From NCBI GenBank assembly GCA_002633005.1, contig NMRA01000832.1, positions 46,481 to 110,480 on the forward strand: 64,000 bases of DNA, written 5' to 3'. How positions within the stretch are numbered: the first letter of the stretch is position 1; every line of letters starts with the position of its first letter. Origin of the DNA: Phoronis australis. Its lineage: Eukaryota > Phoronida > Phoronidae. The position numbers and the translations under genes are program-made. The notes beneath the pieces are model-generated. The model was not told where the DNA came from. It worked only from the letters and a program-made list of their open reading frames with translations, and did no database searches. Of the stretch, positions 49,201-56,510 are shown piece by piece.

Positions 49201-52200
49201 CCAGGAGATAGATTTGTAAGATTCGAGTCCTCCAACACAGAAACAGGGGAAAAGTGCCAATCAGGCAATCATCTGCGTGGTAAGCTGGTAATTGATTTTT
49301 AATAAATCAACATCCTGTCTGCTACAGGAAGACTTGAAAGCAATTCCTCGTATCTCATAACCTTAGACAGCAAGAATAACAGTAAGATCACGGCAAAATA
49401 AACAACAAATCTATTAGATAAGGGGGATTGCTTTCAAGTCTACCTGTAGCAAACAGGACTTTGATTCACTAGTTCGAAAGACTGCAAGTCAAGCTGGTCA
49501 AAAATATTACTTGTCGTTTATTCAATGCTATTTACCTGTGATAAACTGAACTTTTAGCTGCTTAGAACAAAGAGATCTCTGTAGAAAGGATATCCTACAT
49601 CCACGTTCGTTGCCAACCAATCACTCATTTACAACATTGCTTCACACGAATATTTGCCCTTCCAAGCCAAGGTCATTGCATTCTAACTAACCTGCCACTA
49701 CAAGCAACTGACTTGGCCAGGCCAAAAGCAAACAATGGCAGTCAATAAAATGAATAAGGAGCAAACTGAAACCAACTGATGCAAATCATGAGTCATCCAG
49801 TAGTCAAGAATATGGAGAAATTTATGAATCTACTGTGGACCTACTTGAGAATAACTGACAACCTTTCATCAGTCACTGCTGACTTTATCAAGTCTGTACA
49901 ACATCTGTAGGTGATTGTCAGGAATGAATCAAACAGGAGAGGGAGGCTCAAATTCAACTTGTCATACAACTGGAAATGATGTATTGTCGAAGATTTCCTG
50001 CCACTTGACTCAGTCATGACAAGTGCCAATAGATGTCCAAACAATGCCAATAGTTTTCAAGTAAGTCCAAAATAGATTGAATTTTCTCAACATAAAGACG
50101 AAACTATAAGTGGCCTAAATCAAAAGCTGGTTATTGACAGAAAGCACATATTTTTTAACACTGGCTAATCCAGTAGTTCAGTGTATCTGAGATTGTCATC
50201 CAGAAGCTTGCAAACACATAAATGAAATAGTGACATAGCATTAAAAGCAGTTTTAGCTTGTCTCAGTGAACTAAGCCTTTCCAAAGCTTCAAGGTTATCA
50301 ATTTTTTTAAAACAAAGACAGAAATTCTCTGTTCAACAGAACCTGGTTCTGACCAGTATGTTTGATAAACTGGGTATAACTCACCATATCCACCCAGGTC
50401 AATGCTCAAGGAGAATTAAATCAACATATTGAATTTTGCTGAGAATGCAATAACTCGAATGCAACAGTGGGATTCAAAAGCAAATTCCATAAATGAAAAA
50501 GTAGGGGTTAAATCAAACGTAGACACATGAACATAGAACTCACAAGCAAGAAGCATGCAATAAGCACCAAAGGTTACCCATACCAGAAAAACCAAAATCG
50601 TCGTCATCATCACCTTCAATATCTTCCTCATCACCATCGTCTTCTTCATCCACCTCAGTTGGGTCATCAGATTCAGTTGGATCAGTTCTTTCAGGTAGCG
50701 GGGGTTCTTTAGAAGCATGTTCGTCAGAATCTGTTTGCGATGATGCAGGAGGAACAGCGATGGTTTTCGAATCGTCTTCAACCACCATCTTTTCATTGCT
50801 CTTTTGTTGCTCCTCAGCATCCGTTGGAGTCTCATCATTAGTTTTTGACAACCCGGAACGGTTCTCTTCACTTGGGCTTGGAGGTTCTCCACCTTCATCA
50901 CTTTCCGGAATCTTGGTATGACTCGGAGTGGCATCACTTTGGTCATCTTCCACTTGGCTCTCTGTGGGATCTGGAGCTGCTCGAGAAGGGTTTGGAGGTG
51001 CTCCGTCTTTGTCACTCTCCAGAATCTTGGAACGACTCGGAGCAGAATCACTTTGGACAGTAGAGGCTCTATCTTCATCTTCCTCTGGGCTCCCAGTGGG
51101 ATCTGGCACTGCTTCAGTTGAATCCGGAGGTGCTCTGTTTCCATCACTTTCTGGACTGTCGGTATGTTCCGGGGCTGTTTCCCCTTGGTCAGGTGAGGCT
51201 ACATCTTCATCTTCCTCTGGGCTCTCAGTAGGATCTGGGGCTGCTTCAGTTGGGTCGGGGGGTGCTCTATTTTCAACAACTGCATCTCCATCAAACACCT
51301 GTTTTTCATCTTCCAACTGAAACAAGGGAAATCCAGAGCATTGATATAAACCCTCTGTGTGCATGGCAAACAGCACAGACAGCAAGAATGATAATTATTT
51401 TAAACACTGCCACTAAACTGAACACCACCAGTCAACTCAAAATAGCCTCTAGGGGACATAATTCAAGTTAGCTACACCCTCTTCAACAGGAACACACCTG
51501 CCACCTTTCATCATGGCCCTTCAAGCAGTTTGGCAGATAGAGAGACAGATGATGAAGACACAAAAATACCACAAGGGAGAGCACTATTGGTCAAGTCCAT
51601 TATTGACAGTTAATTGCCACATTTCACGGACATCAATCAACCAGGAACATGGTAACGACTAAGGAAAACGCAAAGAAAACCAAAGATACCCCTAGGAGAC
51701 CCCTTAGTAGTCAAATTTGTCTTAATGTACAACCGTTACTCTCTCAATAACACCCCTAAGTTCAAGAAGATCCGTCACAGAACCTTATCTATATTGAGCA
51801 ACGGCAAAAAATACCACTCATATTGTCAGTCATGCCCTCCTGAGCAAGAACAGTGTTCCAGGCTGAGGCCTCTGCAATTATTTGGGATGTTTAACTGGCA
51901 CGTCAACAAAACAACGAGCTGGGCAATCAGCCTGTTAGCATGTTTAGAGTCTAAACCACTCATAGAAACTAAGAAGACTTCTACAACTCACCTTTATCGG
52001 GACAGTGTGTTTCAATTTATGGTGACGCACTTTAAATTCCTTGACGTAAGTTTTCGATATTATGCCAAACTTTTCACCTATCTGAAAACAGACAATGAAC
52101 CACATACATAGTAGAATTGAAGAACAAATGACTTTCTCATATGGTCTCAATGGTGAAAATGTTTGCCAACAGTAAGAAAGCCAAATGTTTGACCAATAAC

Positions 52201-55136
52201 ATTACTAATACCATCACAACTAAAGTCCATTAAAATCCAAACAGTCACTTTGTTTGGCTTTCAGTAAAGTAGTGATGGCTATAACTGTAAAGGTCGTGGT
52301 GTTTGGAAAACTGGGGGAATAACGCGGCACTATGGTGAGCTCACCTTGCCGTACCACAGATCTCTCCGGCCCTGATACTCCTTGCTGTAGATTGCCACCT
52401 CTGTTCCTTGATCAAAACCAAGTCGATCTTCGCTGATAGGCTTATACCTGGCCACAGTCCTGCCAAATGAGATGACTTCTGAAATATAAAACAAGCACAC
52501 AGTTGCATGTAGATCTTAGTGCTCCGATGTGGAAAGATAAAATTTGCCGATTCATGGATCACGAAAAAGTTGACTTGACATTCTGACCCCTATAAGCCGA
52601 GTCGCATCACCTGAAAATGCCACAACAGCATTTTTTAGTTGACGGATAAGTGGAGTATGTGTATACAAAATTTGATTGTTCAAGCTTTATTTCAGAATTG
52701 GAAGTTGGGATTTTGACCAATTCACAAATGATGACCTGGTAATTTTCACAATGTCCAGGGCTGCATACCCTACGTAACTAATACATCAGCTCTGACTCCA
52801 AACTAGACTTCAGAAAGATAGTCTACTGAAACTCAACACACATAAATCCTCAATGAGTATACGAGGTCACTAGAGAAAAGTACCCCATCCATGCTTCTGC
52901 CTCTCAGTGTGACCTCCCCACACTGACTATTGGCATTAAGTCTTAAATATCGTTGACGGAACAAAGGACTAATCGAAAAAAAATTGGTTGCGGGAGTATT
53001 TGATCAAGCTGGGTAAGAGTTAAAAAACATCAAAGGCATAACATCAAAGGCACACTAAAGTTCACTTTATGCTCAAAATGTACCTATATTGAAATGACTC
53101 TCACGGTTTGGTCAATGTGAGTCATGAATTGCAGAAAAGCTTTGGGCATATGGCAGCCCTACGGGACGACTACTGTCTGTGCCTGTGCTGGCCCAGTTCA
53201 GACAGAACACATAGCCCCTCAGTTGGCTGGAGAGACAAAACAACACTTCCAATCGGTCTCTGTACTAATTTCGTCCCTGTGTATTTTAAACGGGCTGTAG
53301 TCCAAATCCGTTCACCAAATAAGAGGTTTACACCTTGTCAACACAAGAAGAGACTGGCAGCTGGCCATCGCAAAATTGCAAAAATAGCATAGGAGGATGT
53401 CTGGAGGAGTTTGTGGTAAGATTTACGTCCCTTGGACTTTTTGTTCGTGAACTTGCATGGTTTCAGATGACTTCCTCAAAATGGCAACCAGCGATGGAAG
53501 CTCGAGTGAAACTCGATACATTTTCATTGATATGTTCAAACTATGATGACTAAATTGTCTCCGGAGTCGAGGTATGTGTTAATTATAGCTAACTGAATAT
53601 TCACTGCATGCTTCATTCCATGCTATTTACTGCACATTGAGTAACTTTTGATGGAGATATCGTATTGCCTGTGGACAGCATACACAGGCCATGTAATTGC
53701 ATATACATGATACTGCCTACAGACAGCATAATCATGTCAGTGTCGAAGATTAAGGACGATTATTACGCAATTATCCGATGAGTTACGGATGAACGGCAAT
53801 TGCCGATTTGTCACGGAAAGTCACGAAATCGTGACACTCGGCGATTGCTGTTCATCTGTAGAGAATTATGACATAGAGATGGCGCTTGGTATTCGCCCTA
53901 GCCGCCATGTTTCTTTTGTCTCTCAACCCATTGTTTAATTAGCGGTTACGATCATAGAAAATAACTCGCAAGTATTTCTTCACTGTTTATTGGTTACAGC
54001 AAACTACGATTGATCGTAACCTGAAAGAACAGAGACAGGGGGTAAATACTAGGTCACTAACAAGTGACGTGTGATTACAATAGGTTAACAATGCTAGAGA
54101 TGTGCTAAGGCTACGATAAATAAGGGAATCTTACCGCTAATTAAACAATGGGTTGAGAGACAAAAGAAACATGGCGGCTAGGGCGAATACCAAGCGCCAT
54201 CTATATGGCATAATTCTCTAATCTGTAACTCATCGGATAACTCCGTATCAGTCATCCTTGACCTTCGATTTACAGAGGAATTGCTCCGGACGGGCTTTTT
54301 GGTAAGGTTTTTGTGCTTTGACGAACTGGGTGAAGCAGGACACCGTAAATGGTATTGGGAGAAAGAACAATTCCTCATGGTTTGTTGAACCTCTGTTTTG
54401 TGTAAATATATTGAGTTTTGCGTTTGCTATGGATGGCTGAAGTGAAGCATGTGTGGAATTTCTAGTCGGGAGTGTCATACCTTGTAGTATGATATAGTGT
54501 ATTGGGGACGACCAGAAGCTGAGGACGCCTGTATGTGGTACTAAACTGATATCGTACACTTCAATTTGGCATGGGTTGATGAGCCAAACTGATGCCTATA
54601 CCAAACTAAAGGTACCATAAGTTTTCAAACTACTGCCAGTGGTTTATAGGGTTTTTAACAGTTATTAGAACAGAAATTGATGATAATGAGTGAGGGGTCT
54701 TCCCCCATCATCCATGTCCATGTGATTAATCAAAATCAATATGACCTGCATACCTAAGCACTGTTGTCAATTTCAGTTCTGATAACCGTTAAATAAACTA
54801 TAAAGCACTGGCACTAATTAGGGAACTTAAGATAGCTTCAGTTAGTCAAAAGCATCAGCTTGGCTCACAACCGCGCCAAACTGAAATGCGCCAAATCAGA
54901 AATCAGTTTGAGCTGCAACAATCTGAACAATGTCTCCGGCTTTCGCCAGGGACCGGCTTCGTCATTCAAGTTTGTGGCAAAGCAGGAGAAAAAACTATCC
55001 CTGTAAAGACAAAGAAAGGTATACCTTTACATTCTTCGTCTGCACACTGTCTTGAGTTGATATCTTGAGTATATACGTTCTGCACCGTCAAAAATAGCTG
55101 AAGCCAAAATACCGCACTCCACTGTCTCCGGCTCAT
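24857..55136 (-). CDS. MIA3: TANGO1/MIA3: ER exit-site organiser for bulky cargo, complete 23-exon CDS
   Basis: The 23 exons listed separately join to 5,631 nt, giving 1,876 residues plus stop, close to vertebrate TANGO1 (about 1,900). Order: signal peptide (1-24); MIA-type SH3-like domain (about 30-120) starting CADEEC; acidic Ser/Pro/Thr/Glu-rich luminal region with internal repeats (to about 1,185); one hydrophobic segment (about 1,193-1,216); cytosolic coiled coils with SHDAWLAARDAQRKLEEAK near 1,607; proline-rich region (about 1,650-1,800) with PPP runs; Ser-Pro/Arg repeat tail. Known family role: TANGO1 spans the membrane at ER exit sites, binds procollagen or its chaperone in the lumen, and binds Sec23 and Sec16 through the proline-rich domain. 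The start ATG has A at -3. Nearly all splice sites are canonical GT-AG with phase agreement. Odd points: the Ser-Pro tail, loss of the second MIA disulfide, a microexon, and an inverted decayed copy upstream. Confidence 0.93.
25911..26024. repeat. Foldback element in TANGO1 intron 22
   Basis: The arms GCGAACATTTTGTCC...GGTCACATCAC (25911-25955) and GTGATGTAACC...AAAATGTTCGC (25979-26023) are inverted. A third, direct copy of the right arm and its continuation (CATATTTCCA-GCCTCACTGA) occurs at 26236-26303. Confidence 0.7.
26125..26200 (+). mobile_element. tRNA-like SINE head in TANGO1 intron 22
   Basis: Box-A-like TGGCTCAGTGGCTAGAGC and a decayed box B (GAGTTTGTGTCCC), enclosed by CCCGA/TCGGG ends. 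It lies between the direct repeats at 25,979 and 26,236, so the whole unit may be one composite insertion. Confidence 0.5.
26372..26459 (-). CDS. MIA3: TANGO1 exon 22: proline/glycine-rich
   Basis: ANGPVRPHAPNDRPGSRTSG, then AAPSPGLGN and an arginine at the junction. Acceptor CAATTTTTTAG, donor GTATGA, ends in phase 2. Confidence 0.85.
26796..27040 (-). CDS. MIA3: TANGO1 exon 21: end of coiled coil and proline-rich domain
   Basis: LTELERTKALSQSNEELL leads into a proline-rich stretch with PPGAIPPGAIPPGAIPPPP repeats (15-nt DNA repeat). Proline runs of this kind in TANGO1 bind Sec23. Acceptor GCTGTTACAG, donor GTATGT. Confidence 0.9.
27848..28056. repeat. 18-bp minisatellite in TANGO1 intron 20
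   Basis: About 12 tandem units of TAATGCTTAACTGAGGTG with few variants. Because 18 is a multiple of 3, one minus-strand frame stays open and gives a spurious HYTSVK-repeat peptide. Confidence 0.95.
28153..28220 (-). CDS. MIA3: TANGO1 exon 20: conserved LAAR coiled coil
   Basis: LAARDAQRKLEEAKNEATTL then RKR. Acceptor TCTCTCCTTCAG, donor GTAAGA, ends in phase 2. It is flanked by minisatellites on both sides (18-bp array at 27.8 kb, 34-bp array at 28.4 kb). Confidence 0.9.
28406..29123. repeat. 34-bp minisatellite in TANGO1 intron 19
   Basis: About 21 head-to-tail units of 34 bp containing ATTATCTTGAGACACTAGTG and then AAACATGTACAGTA. Inner units are essentially identical. Only the first two and the last carry substitutions. 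The array begins about 185 bp from exon 20 and is probably length-polymorphic. Confidence 0.97.
29461..29496 (-). CDS. MIA3: TANGO1 exon 19: 36-nt exon
   Basis: Encodes SVEQEQRSHDAW. Together with exon 20 it recreates the conserved (A/S)HDxWLAAR motif of the TANGO1/cTAGE5 second coiled coil. Acceptor CTTATTTCAG, donor GTGAGT. Confidence 0.88.
29613..29965. repeat. Intron-18 partner of the 20.9-kb repeat
   Basis: Same-orientation diverged copy of 20,903-21,242, with GTAAACTAAATTATTTA and GTCACAACAAATTATCGGA in common. Confidence 0.75.
30435..30513. repeat. 79-bp hairpin MITE in TANGO1 intron 18
   Basis: CAGGGGTCCCGCATTTTGG at the left is matched by CAAAATGCGGGACCCCTG at the right. The inner part shares wording with the hairpin at 6,241-6,342. 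Confidence 0.8.
30743..30905 (-). CDS. MIA3: TANGO1 exon 18: coiled coil
   Basis: MQLGEHVVLKKQTGNAVQSA, then EEKAQKREQEMLVYKQQVTD and MKKEIEKLDDTYRKR. Acceptor TGGTTGCAG, donor GTAGGT, ends in phase 0. Confidence 0.9.
31213..31351 (-). CDS. MIA3: TANGO1 exon 17: coiled coil
   Basis: KNQEHIVTVRSLEDAKLTAE followed by REAREAKSELKTLSDYFRQR. Acceptor CGCGTCACAG, donor GTAAGA, ends in phase 2. Confidence 0.88.
32882..32902 (-). CDS. MIA3: TANGO1 candidate 21-nt microexon
   Basis: A 21-nt open block bounded by a strong acceptor (CTTTTTCTGTTTCCCCAG) and a strong donor (GTGAGT). It would insert seven residues (AEVWHNW, with the following codon becoming Gln). Exons 15 and 17 are also in phase without it, so it could be a cassette. 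Confidence 0.5.
33120..33210 (-). CDS. MIA3: TANGO1 exon 15: coiled coil
   Basis: TNSTLKTLEEDKEQFEKRLK and EEIKLRENLE. Acceptor CATGACAG, donor GTACTG (weaker), ends in phase 1. Confidence 0.85.
33352..33432. repeat. Short direct repeat in TANGO1 intron 14
   Basis: Two copies of about 38 bp containing GGGGTCTGTTTCAT, 1 kb or less from exons 14 and 15. Confidence 0.7.
33677..33796 (-). CDS. MIA3: TANGO1 exon 14: linker between coiled coils
   Basis: 40 codons: VLRDCFHQLDLGG, an acidic DDETEEE stretch, then RREQTMSVMMDVSK. Acceptor ATTGTTCAG, donor GTAGGT. Confidence 0.88.
34204..34441 (-). mobile_element. Full-length composite SINE in TANGO1 intron 13
   Basis: On the minus strand a tRNA-like head (box A TGGCCTGGTTGATAAGTG, box B GGTTCAAGTCC, T-stem GTGGG/CCCAC) is followed by the CTAGCTCCTCAGCTCGGTTT module. 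Then comes a roughly 110-bp body containing CCAGGTGATCAGTGCAATGG and ending in an A/T-rich tail. The head matches the copy at 11,529 and the body matches 37,622-37,736. Confidence 0.8.
34840..34930 (-). CDS. MIA3: TANGO1 exon 13: coiled coil
   Basis: AKEAKSQLSDLQQQYNELEE and RFKLKENELE. Acceptor TTTCCATTACAG, donor GTAAGT. The phase-2 junction with exon 12 forms glycine. Confidence 0.9.
34931..37400. other. TANGO1 intron 12, no further features
   Basis: A 2.5-kb intron between exons 12 and 13. No additional exon with acceptable splice sites and phase was found, and no tandem repeats. Confidence 0.5.
37401..37609 (-). CDS. MIA3: TANGO1 exon 12: long coiled coil
   Basis: About 70 codons with clear heptads, e.g. 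VLQLDQHAQMLEQAKTSL and EEDVKTKEEEIKKLAQSKKQ. Acceptor TTGTTGTTAG, donor GTAAGA, ends in phase 2. Confidence 0.9.
37622..37736 (-). mobile_element. Headless SINE body in TANGO1 intron 11
   Basis: Matches the 3' body of the SINE at 34,204 (CATTGCACTGATCACCTGGA, TTTTTATGCTTTATTAAT) but lacks the tRNA head. It may be a 5'-truncated insertion or an independent element from which the SINE took its tail. Confidence 0.75.
38080..38101. repeat. (ACT)n microsatellite
   Basis: Seven perfect ACT/TAC triplets in TANGO1 intron 11. Confidence 0.9.
38153..38268. repeat. Two-copy 57-bp tandem duplication in TANGO1 intron 11
   Basis: GTGTCTGTTTTGAGAGTAAG begins each unit. The copies differ by one base (AAAGAGTGG versus AAGGAGTGG), so the duplication is recent. 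Confidence 0.9.
38999..39109 (-). CDS. MIA3: TANGO1 exon 11: coiled coil
   Basis: 37 codons containing LQEQVAALQQQLTEAQSRL and TEFHEWAETKEAS. Acceptor TGTGTTTCCAG, donor GTAAGT. Its decayed homologue is at 19,442-19,554. Confidence 0.9.
39130..39262. repeat. Two-copy tandem duplication (about 62 bp) upstream of TANGO1 exon 11
   Basis: Each unit carries ATCGATACAA(T/C)GTGGACA and TTTGTACAAGGCTGATGTGA. It adjoins the acceptor side of exon 11 in intron 10. Confidence 0.85.
39972..40049 (-). CDS. MIA3: TANGO1 exon 10: coiled coil
   Basis: 26 codons, LLELEKSQKSQKETSFREKQ and continuation. Donor GTAAGT, phase 0. Confidence 0.85.
40938..41054 (-). CDS. MIA3: TANGO1 exon 9: basic juxtamembrane and first coiled coil
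   Basis: Starts RNRKRKSVEF, basic residues just after the membrane helix as expected on the cytosolic side, then heptad-like LLEIQKESLEEQAEEATRK. Phase 0 at both ends. Confidence 0.9.
41466..41565. repeat. Two-copy tandem duplication (about 50 bp) in TANGO1 intron 8
   Basis: Each unit carries CACACCTTGATAGGGTGCTC and GTGGTCTACATTATACGATG-like wording. Confidence 0.85.
41809..41943 (-). CDS. MIA3: TANGO1 exon 8: transmembrane segment
   Basis: 45 codons in phase 0. PALIVLVALFSVALFISYTL and following residues form one strongly hydrophobic helix followed by CDRN. Acceptor TTCTCTTGCAG, donor GTAAGT. Confidence 0.92.
42085..43133. mobile_element. Modular repeat element with CCACTAGG-type motifs, copy A (TANGO1 intron 7)
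   Basis: Built from repeated blocks of about 130-250 bp such as CCAAATTTCATGAA..., GGCCACTAGGTGGCGCAAAC, and TTTGGTTGATAGAGGGGTGG. At the right it has a CGGACGGACGG run and a terminal hairpin around ATGCGTCCACATATAAATAT. Two roughly 400-500-bp units are present in tandem. Copy B is at 47.7 kb and a degraded relative is at 51.4 kb. No coding capacity. It resembles non-autonomous (Helitron- or MITE-like) repeats of marine invertebrates, but the class is unassigned. Confidence 0.75.
43620..45931 (-). CDS. MIA3: TANGO1 exon 7: giant luminal exon (2,312 nt)
   Basis: About 770 residues of Ser/Glu/Asp/Pro/Thr-rich, probably disordered sequence with very few cysteines. The last third has three diverged units of about 65 residues, each with a DVDES(G/V)GK block, a DxTExEDSxDxPxExxS block and an SEQ-T-SDES block. 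Acceptor TACTTTCAG, donor GTAAGT. A single very large luminal exon is a known feature of vertebrate MIA3. Part of it is duplicated as a pseudogene at 17.7 kb. Confidence 0.92.
47138..47237 (-). CDS. MIA3: TANGO1 exon 6: short charged helix
   Basis: Encodes AQLETESREAFLRRKQEIEK and an acidic end (DHDDDSAA). Acceptor TTTTTACTAG, donor GTAAGT, ends in phase 1. Confidence 0.85.
47742..48741. mobile_element. Modular repeat element, copy B (TANGO1 intron 5)
   Basis: Same modules in the same order and orientation as copy A, including TTTGGTTGATAGAGGGGTGG twice, CATTCATGAATGGAACATAT, the CGGACGGACGG run and the terminal palindrome. Its better conserved CCACTAGG motifs are at 47776, 48076, 48222, 48383 and 48528. 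Confidence 0.8.
49084..49127 (-). CDS. MIA3: TANGO1 exon 5: 44-nt acidic exon
   Basis: Encodes DDDSEDQEKDEKADD across the junction. Acceptor TTTTCTTCAG, donor GTAAGT. Phase fits both neighbours. Confidence 0.8.
50584..51316 (-). CDS. MIA3: TANGO1 exon 4: acidic Pro/Glu/Asp luminal repeats
   Basis: Starts LEDEKQVFDGD and continues through diverged units of about 36 residues carrying A-P-x-x-P-T-E-S-P-E-E-D-E-D-type wording. It ends in a poly-acidic run. Two phase-1 donors are possible: GTATGG after 50,584 (chosen, G at +5) or GTAACC after 50,578, which would add two residues. Confidence 0.85.
51410..51800. mobile_element. Degraded relative of the modular element (TANGO1 intron 3)
   Basis: Recognisable by CCTCTAGGGGACA, CAGTTTGGCAGATAGAGAG, CCACAAGGGAGAGCAC and CCCCTAGGAGACCC blocks at similar spacing. 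Strongly diverged. Confidence 0.5.
51992..52081 (-). CDS. MIA3: TANGO1 exon 3: end of SH3-like domain
   Basis: 30 codons in phase 0. IGEKFGIISKTYVKE corresponds to the conserved G-x-F-G-x-x-P-K-D-L strand of MIA domains. Donor GTGAGT. Confidence 0.9.
52345..52478 (-). CDS. MIA3: TANGO1 exon 2: core of MIA SH3-like domain
   Basis: Acceptor TATATTTCAG, donor GTGAGC. Encodes the strand VAIYSKEYQGRRDLWYGK, corresponding to the conserved tryptophan-glycine strand of the SH3 fold. The phase-1 junction with exon 1 makes a glutamate codon. Confidence 0.9.
53743..54268. mobile_element. Foldback/MITE element in TANGO1 intron 1
   Basis: Long terminal inverted repeats. The left arm (about 53,743-53,945) includes ATGGCGCTTGGTATTCGCCC. 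The right arm (about 54,134-54,268) includes the exact reverse complement GGGCGAATACCAAGCGCCAT. The outer parts (TTATCCGATGAGTTAC versus GTAACTCATCGGATAA) also pair. The central spacer is about 190 bp and non-coding. The left arm is longer because a second hairpin is inserted in it. Confidence 0.9.
53791..53853. mobile_element. Small hairpin nested in the left arm of the foldback element
   Basis: GAACGGCAATTGCCGA at one end pairs with TCGGCGATTGCTGTTC at the other, with CGTGACA/TGTCACG inner pairing. The right arm of the host element lacks it, so it is an insertion or an arm-specific expansion. Confidence 0.75.
55025..55136 (-). CDS. MIA3: TANGO1 exon 1: signal peptide and start of SH3-like domain
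   Basis: Begins MSRRQWSAVFWLQLFLTVQN, a typical cleavable signal sequence, and ends at CADEECK, the start of the MIA domain. Donor GTATAC, phase 1. The frame is open further upstream, but the signal peptide favours this ATG. Confidence 0.85.
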
Positions 55137-55620
55137 TCTCCTTTCGCCATAAATGAACACGTCAGTAACTGTTTGATGCGACCTCTGCCGAGAAGTGGCG
55201 TTGACGCGAGCGACACCACGCCAATCAGGGGTGAAGATGAAATCATTGGCTAGACTGCCTGCCGCAAATGGAGAGGAAGACAAACGCAAAATTCTTGAGC
55301 TTCGGCTAGGGATCCCAGAGGTTTAAATTGCAGTCTCAGCTGATGAACGGGTCTTGCTATCAGAATCAGATTATGAGCATTTTTCATCGCGCACGGTCCT
55401 CAAAAGTCCGCGACTCAAAATCTAGTCAGCCACTGACTCATTAAATTTCATTGAAATAATGATTTTACGATTCCTTTCCATTGGCGAAGTTTTCTAGTTG
55501 CCGCGAGTGTACGTTAGTGCACGGTACTGTGGTCTCTTAGCTCACTGACGTGGCCCCTGCTCACTCGCCGGCCGGGACCCAACCGTTCCGAACATAGCCG
55601 CGACGAAGTTTATAGGACTG
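55137..55620 (-). promoter_or_regulatory. MIA3: TANGO1 promoter/5' UTR region with CREB3L/XBP1-like sites
   Basis: Two TGACGTG cores are visible. One is TGACGTGT on the minus strand at 55157-55164, just upstream of the ATG. The other is TGACGTGG on the plus strand at 55546-55553, inside TGACGTGGCCCC. An inverted CCAAT (CCAATCAG at 55221) lies between them. TGACGTGG/T is the core bound by ATF6, XBP1 and CREB3L/CrebA secretory-pathway factors. The transcription start is not determined. Confidence 0.5.
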
Positions 55621-56047
55621 AAGATCAGTTGCGGCAGAGTAACTAACACTTTGGCGACATCCACCAGGCCCTACACGTAAAATCTGAAACAAAACTGTTA
55701 ATTATATGACCCTTATGTCTCAAGTTTTCAATTGCTGAATACTTGGTATATCGTCTGCAATTCACTGAGGCACCATGGGAAACTACCCAAATGTTGTTGT
55801 TTTTTAACTATTTCCAGAAGATGTTACAAGTTCACTGCACAGTTGGGTTGTTTTCATCTTTGTTACCTCTTTTCATGAAATAAATCGTTACTTTTTAAAA
55901 CTGTTTCTTTTACTCGAGAAAACTTGTAACCTAACGCGCAAGTAGGCATACATATAGGATGTGATCCGCCATGTGAAGTATTTAAAAAAACTGCCGAAAA
56001 AATGTAAGAAACTTAGGAATTCGAAGCGCATGGGATAAATATAAAAT

Positions 56048-56160
56048 GTACCTCGACTGGCGCACATGAAGTAGGCCTTAATATCCCAGTCGACCTTATT
56101 CCGCGAAATAATATCTCGTGGGATATTACTTCATGTACGCCAGTCCCACTTTCGAGGTAC
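56048..56160. mobile_element. Palindromic MITE
   Basis: GTACCTCGACTGGCGCACAT...ATATCCCA at the left folds onto TGGGATATTACTTCATGTAC...CGAGGTAC at the right. A half-copy is at 23,700. Confidence 0.75.
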
Positions 56161-56221
56161 GTTTTGTGTGTGTATTGCCATGCAGAGGTTTTCAACAAAA
56201 CAGATAAATACATACATATGT

Positions 56222-56280
56222 TACACACAACACACACACACACCCATACGCACACACACACTCATACGCGCACACACACG
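56222..56280. repeat. CA-rich microsatellite
   Basis: Interrupted (CA)n with CCATACG and CTCATACG breaks. Confidence 0.9.
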
Positions 56281-56303
56281 GCGTAGATACACATGCTTCT
56301 ATA

Positions 56304-56510
56304 CAGTGATGGATCTAAGATAGTATGGGGGGTCAACATTTTGTCTCAGGCAAGCGCGCAAAGCACGATTGCATGTGCGCACCCAACCTAAAATATAGGG
56401 GGCTTCGAATTTCTGAGGATGTGGACCTTTTACTAAAAAACAAACGGGGGACTAAAAAAATAAAAAAAACGGGAATACGGTTGCGCCAGTGGTCTGAATC
56501 GGACACTTGA
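56304..56510. mobile_element. 5' part of a hAT-like element of the 873-1,767 family
   Basis: Starts CAGTGATGGATCTAAGATA and shares AACATTTTGTCT and GCAAAGCACGATTG with 900-950. Later wording (GGTTGCGCCA, CTTGAAAT) matches about 1,569-1,600. Confidence 0.6.
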
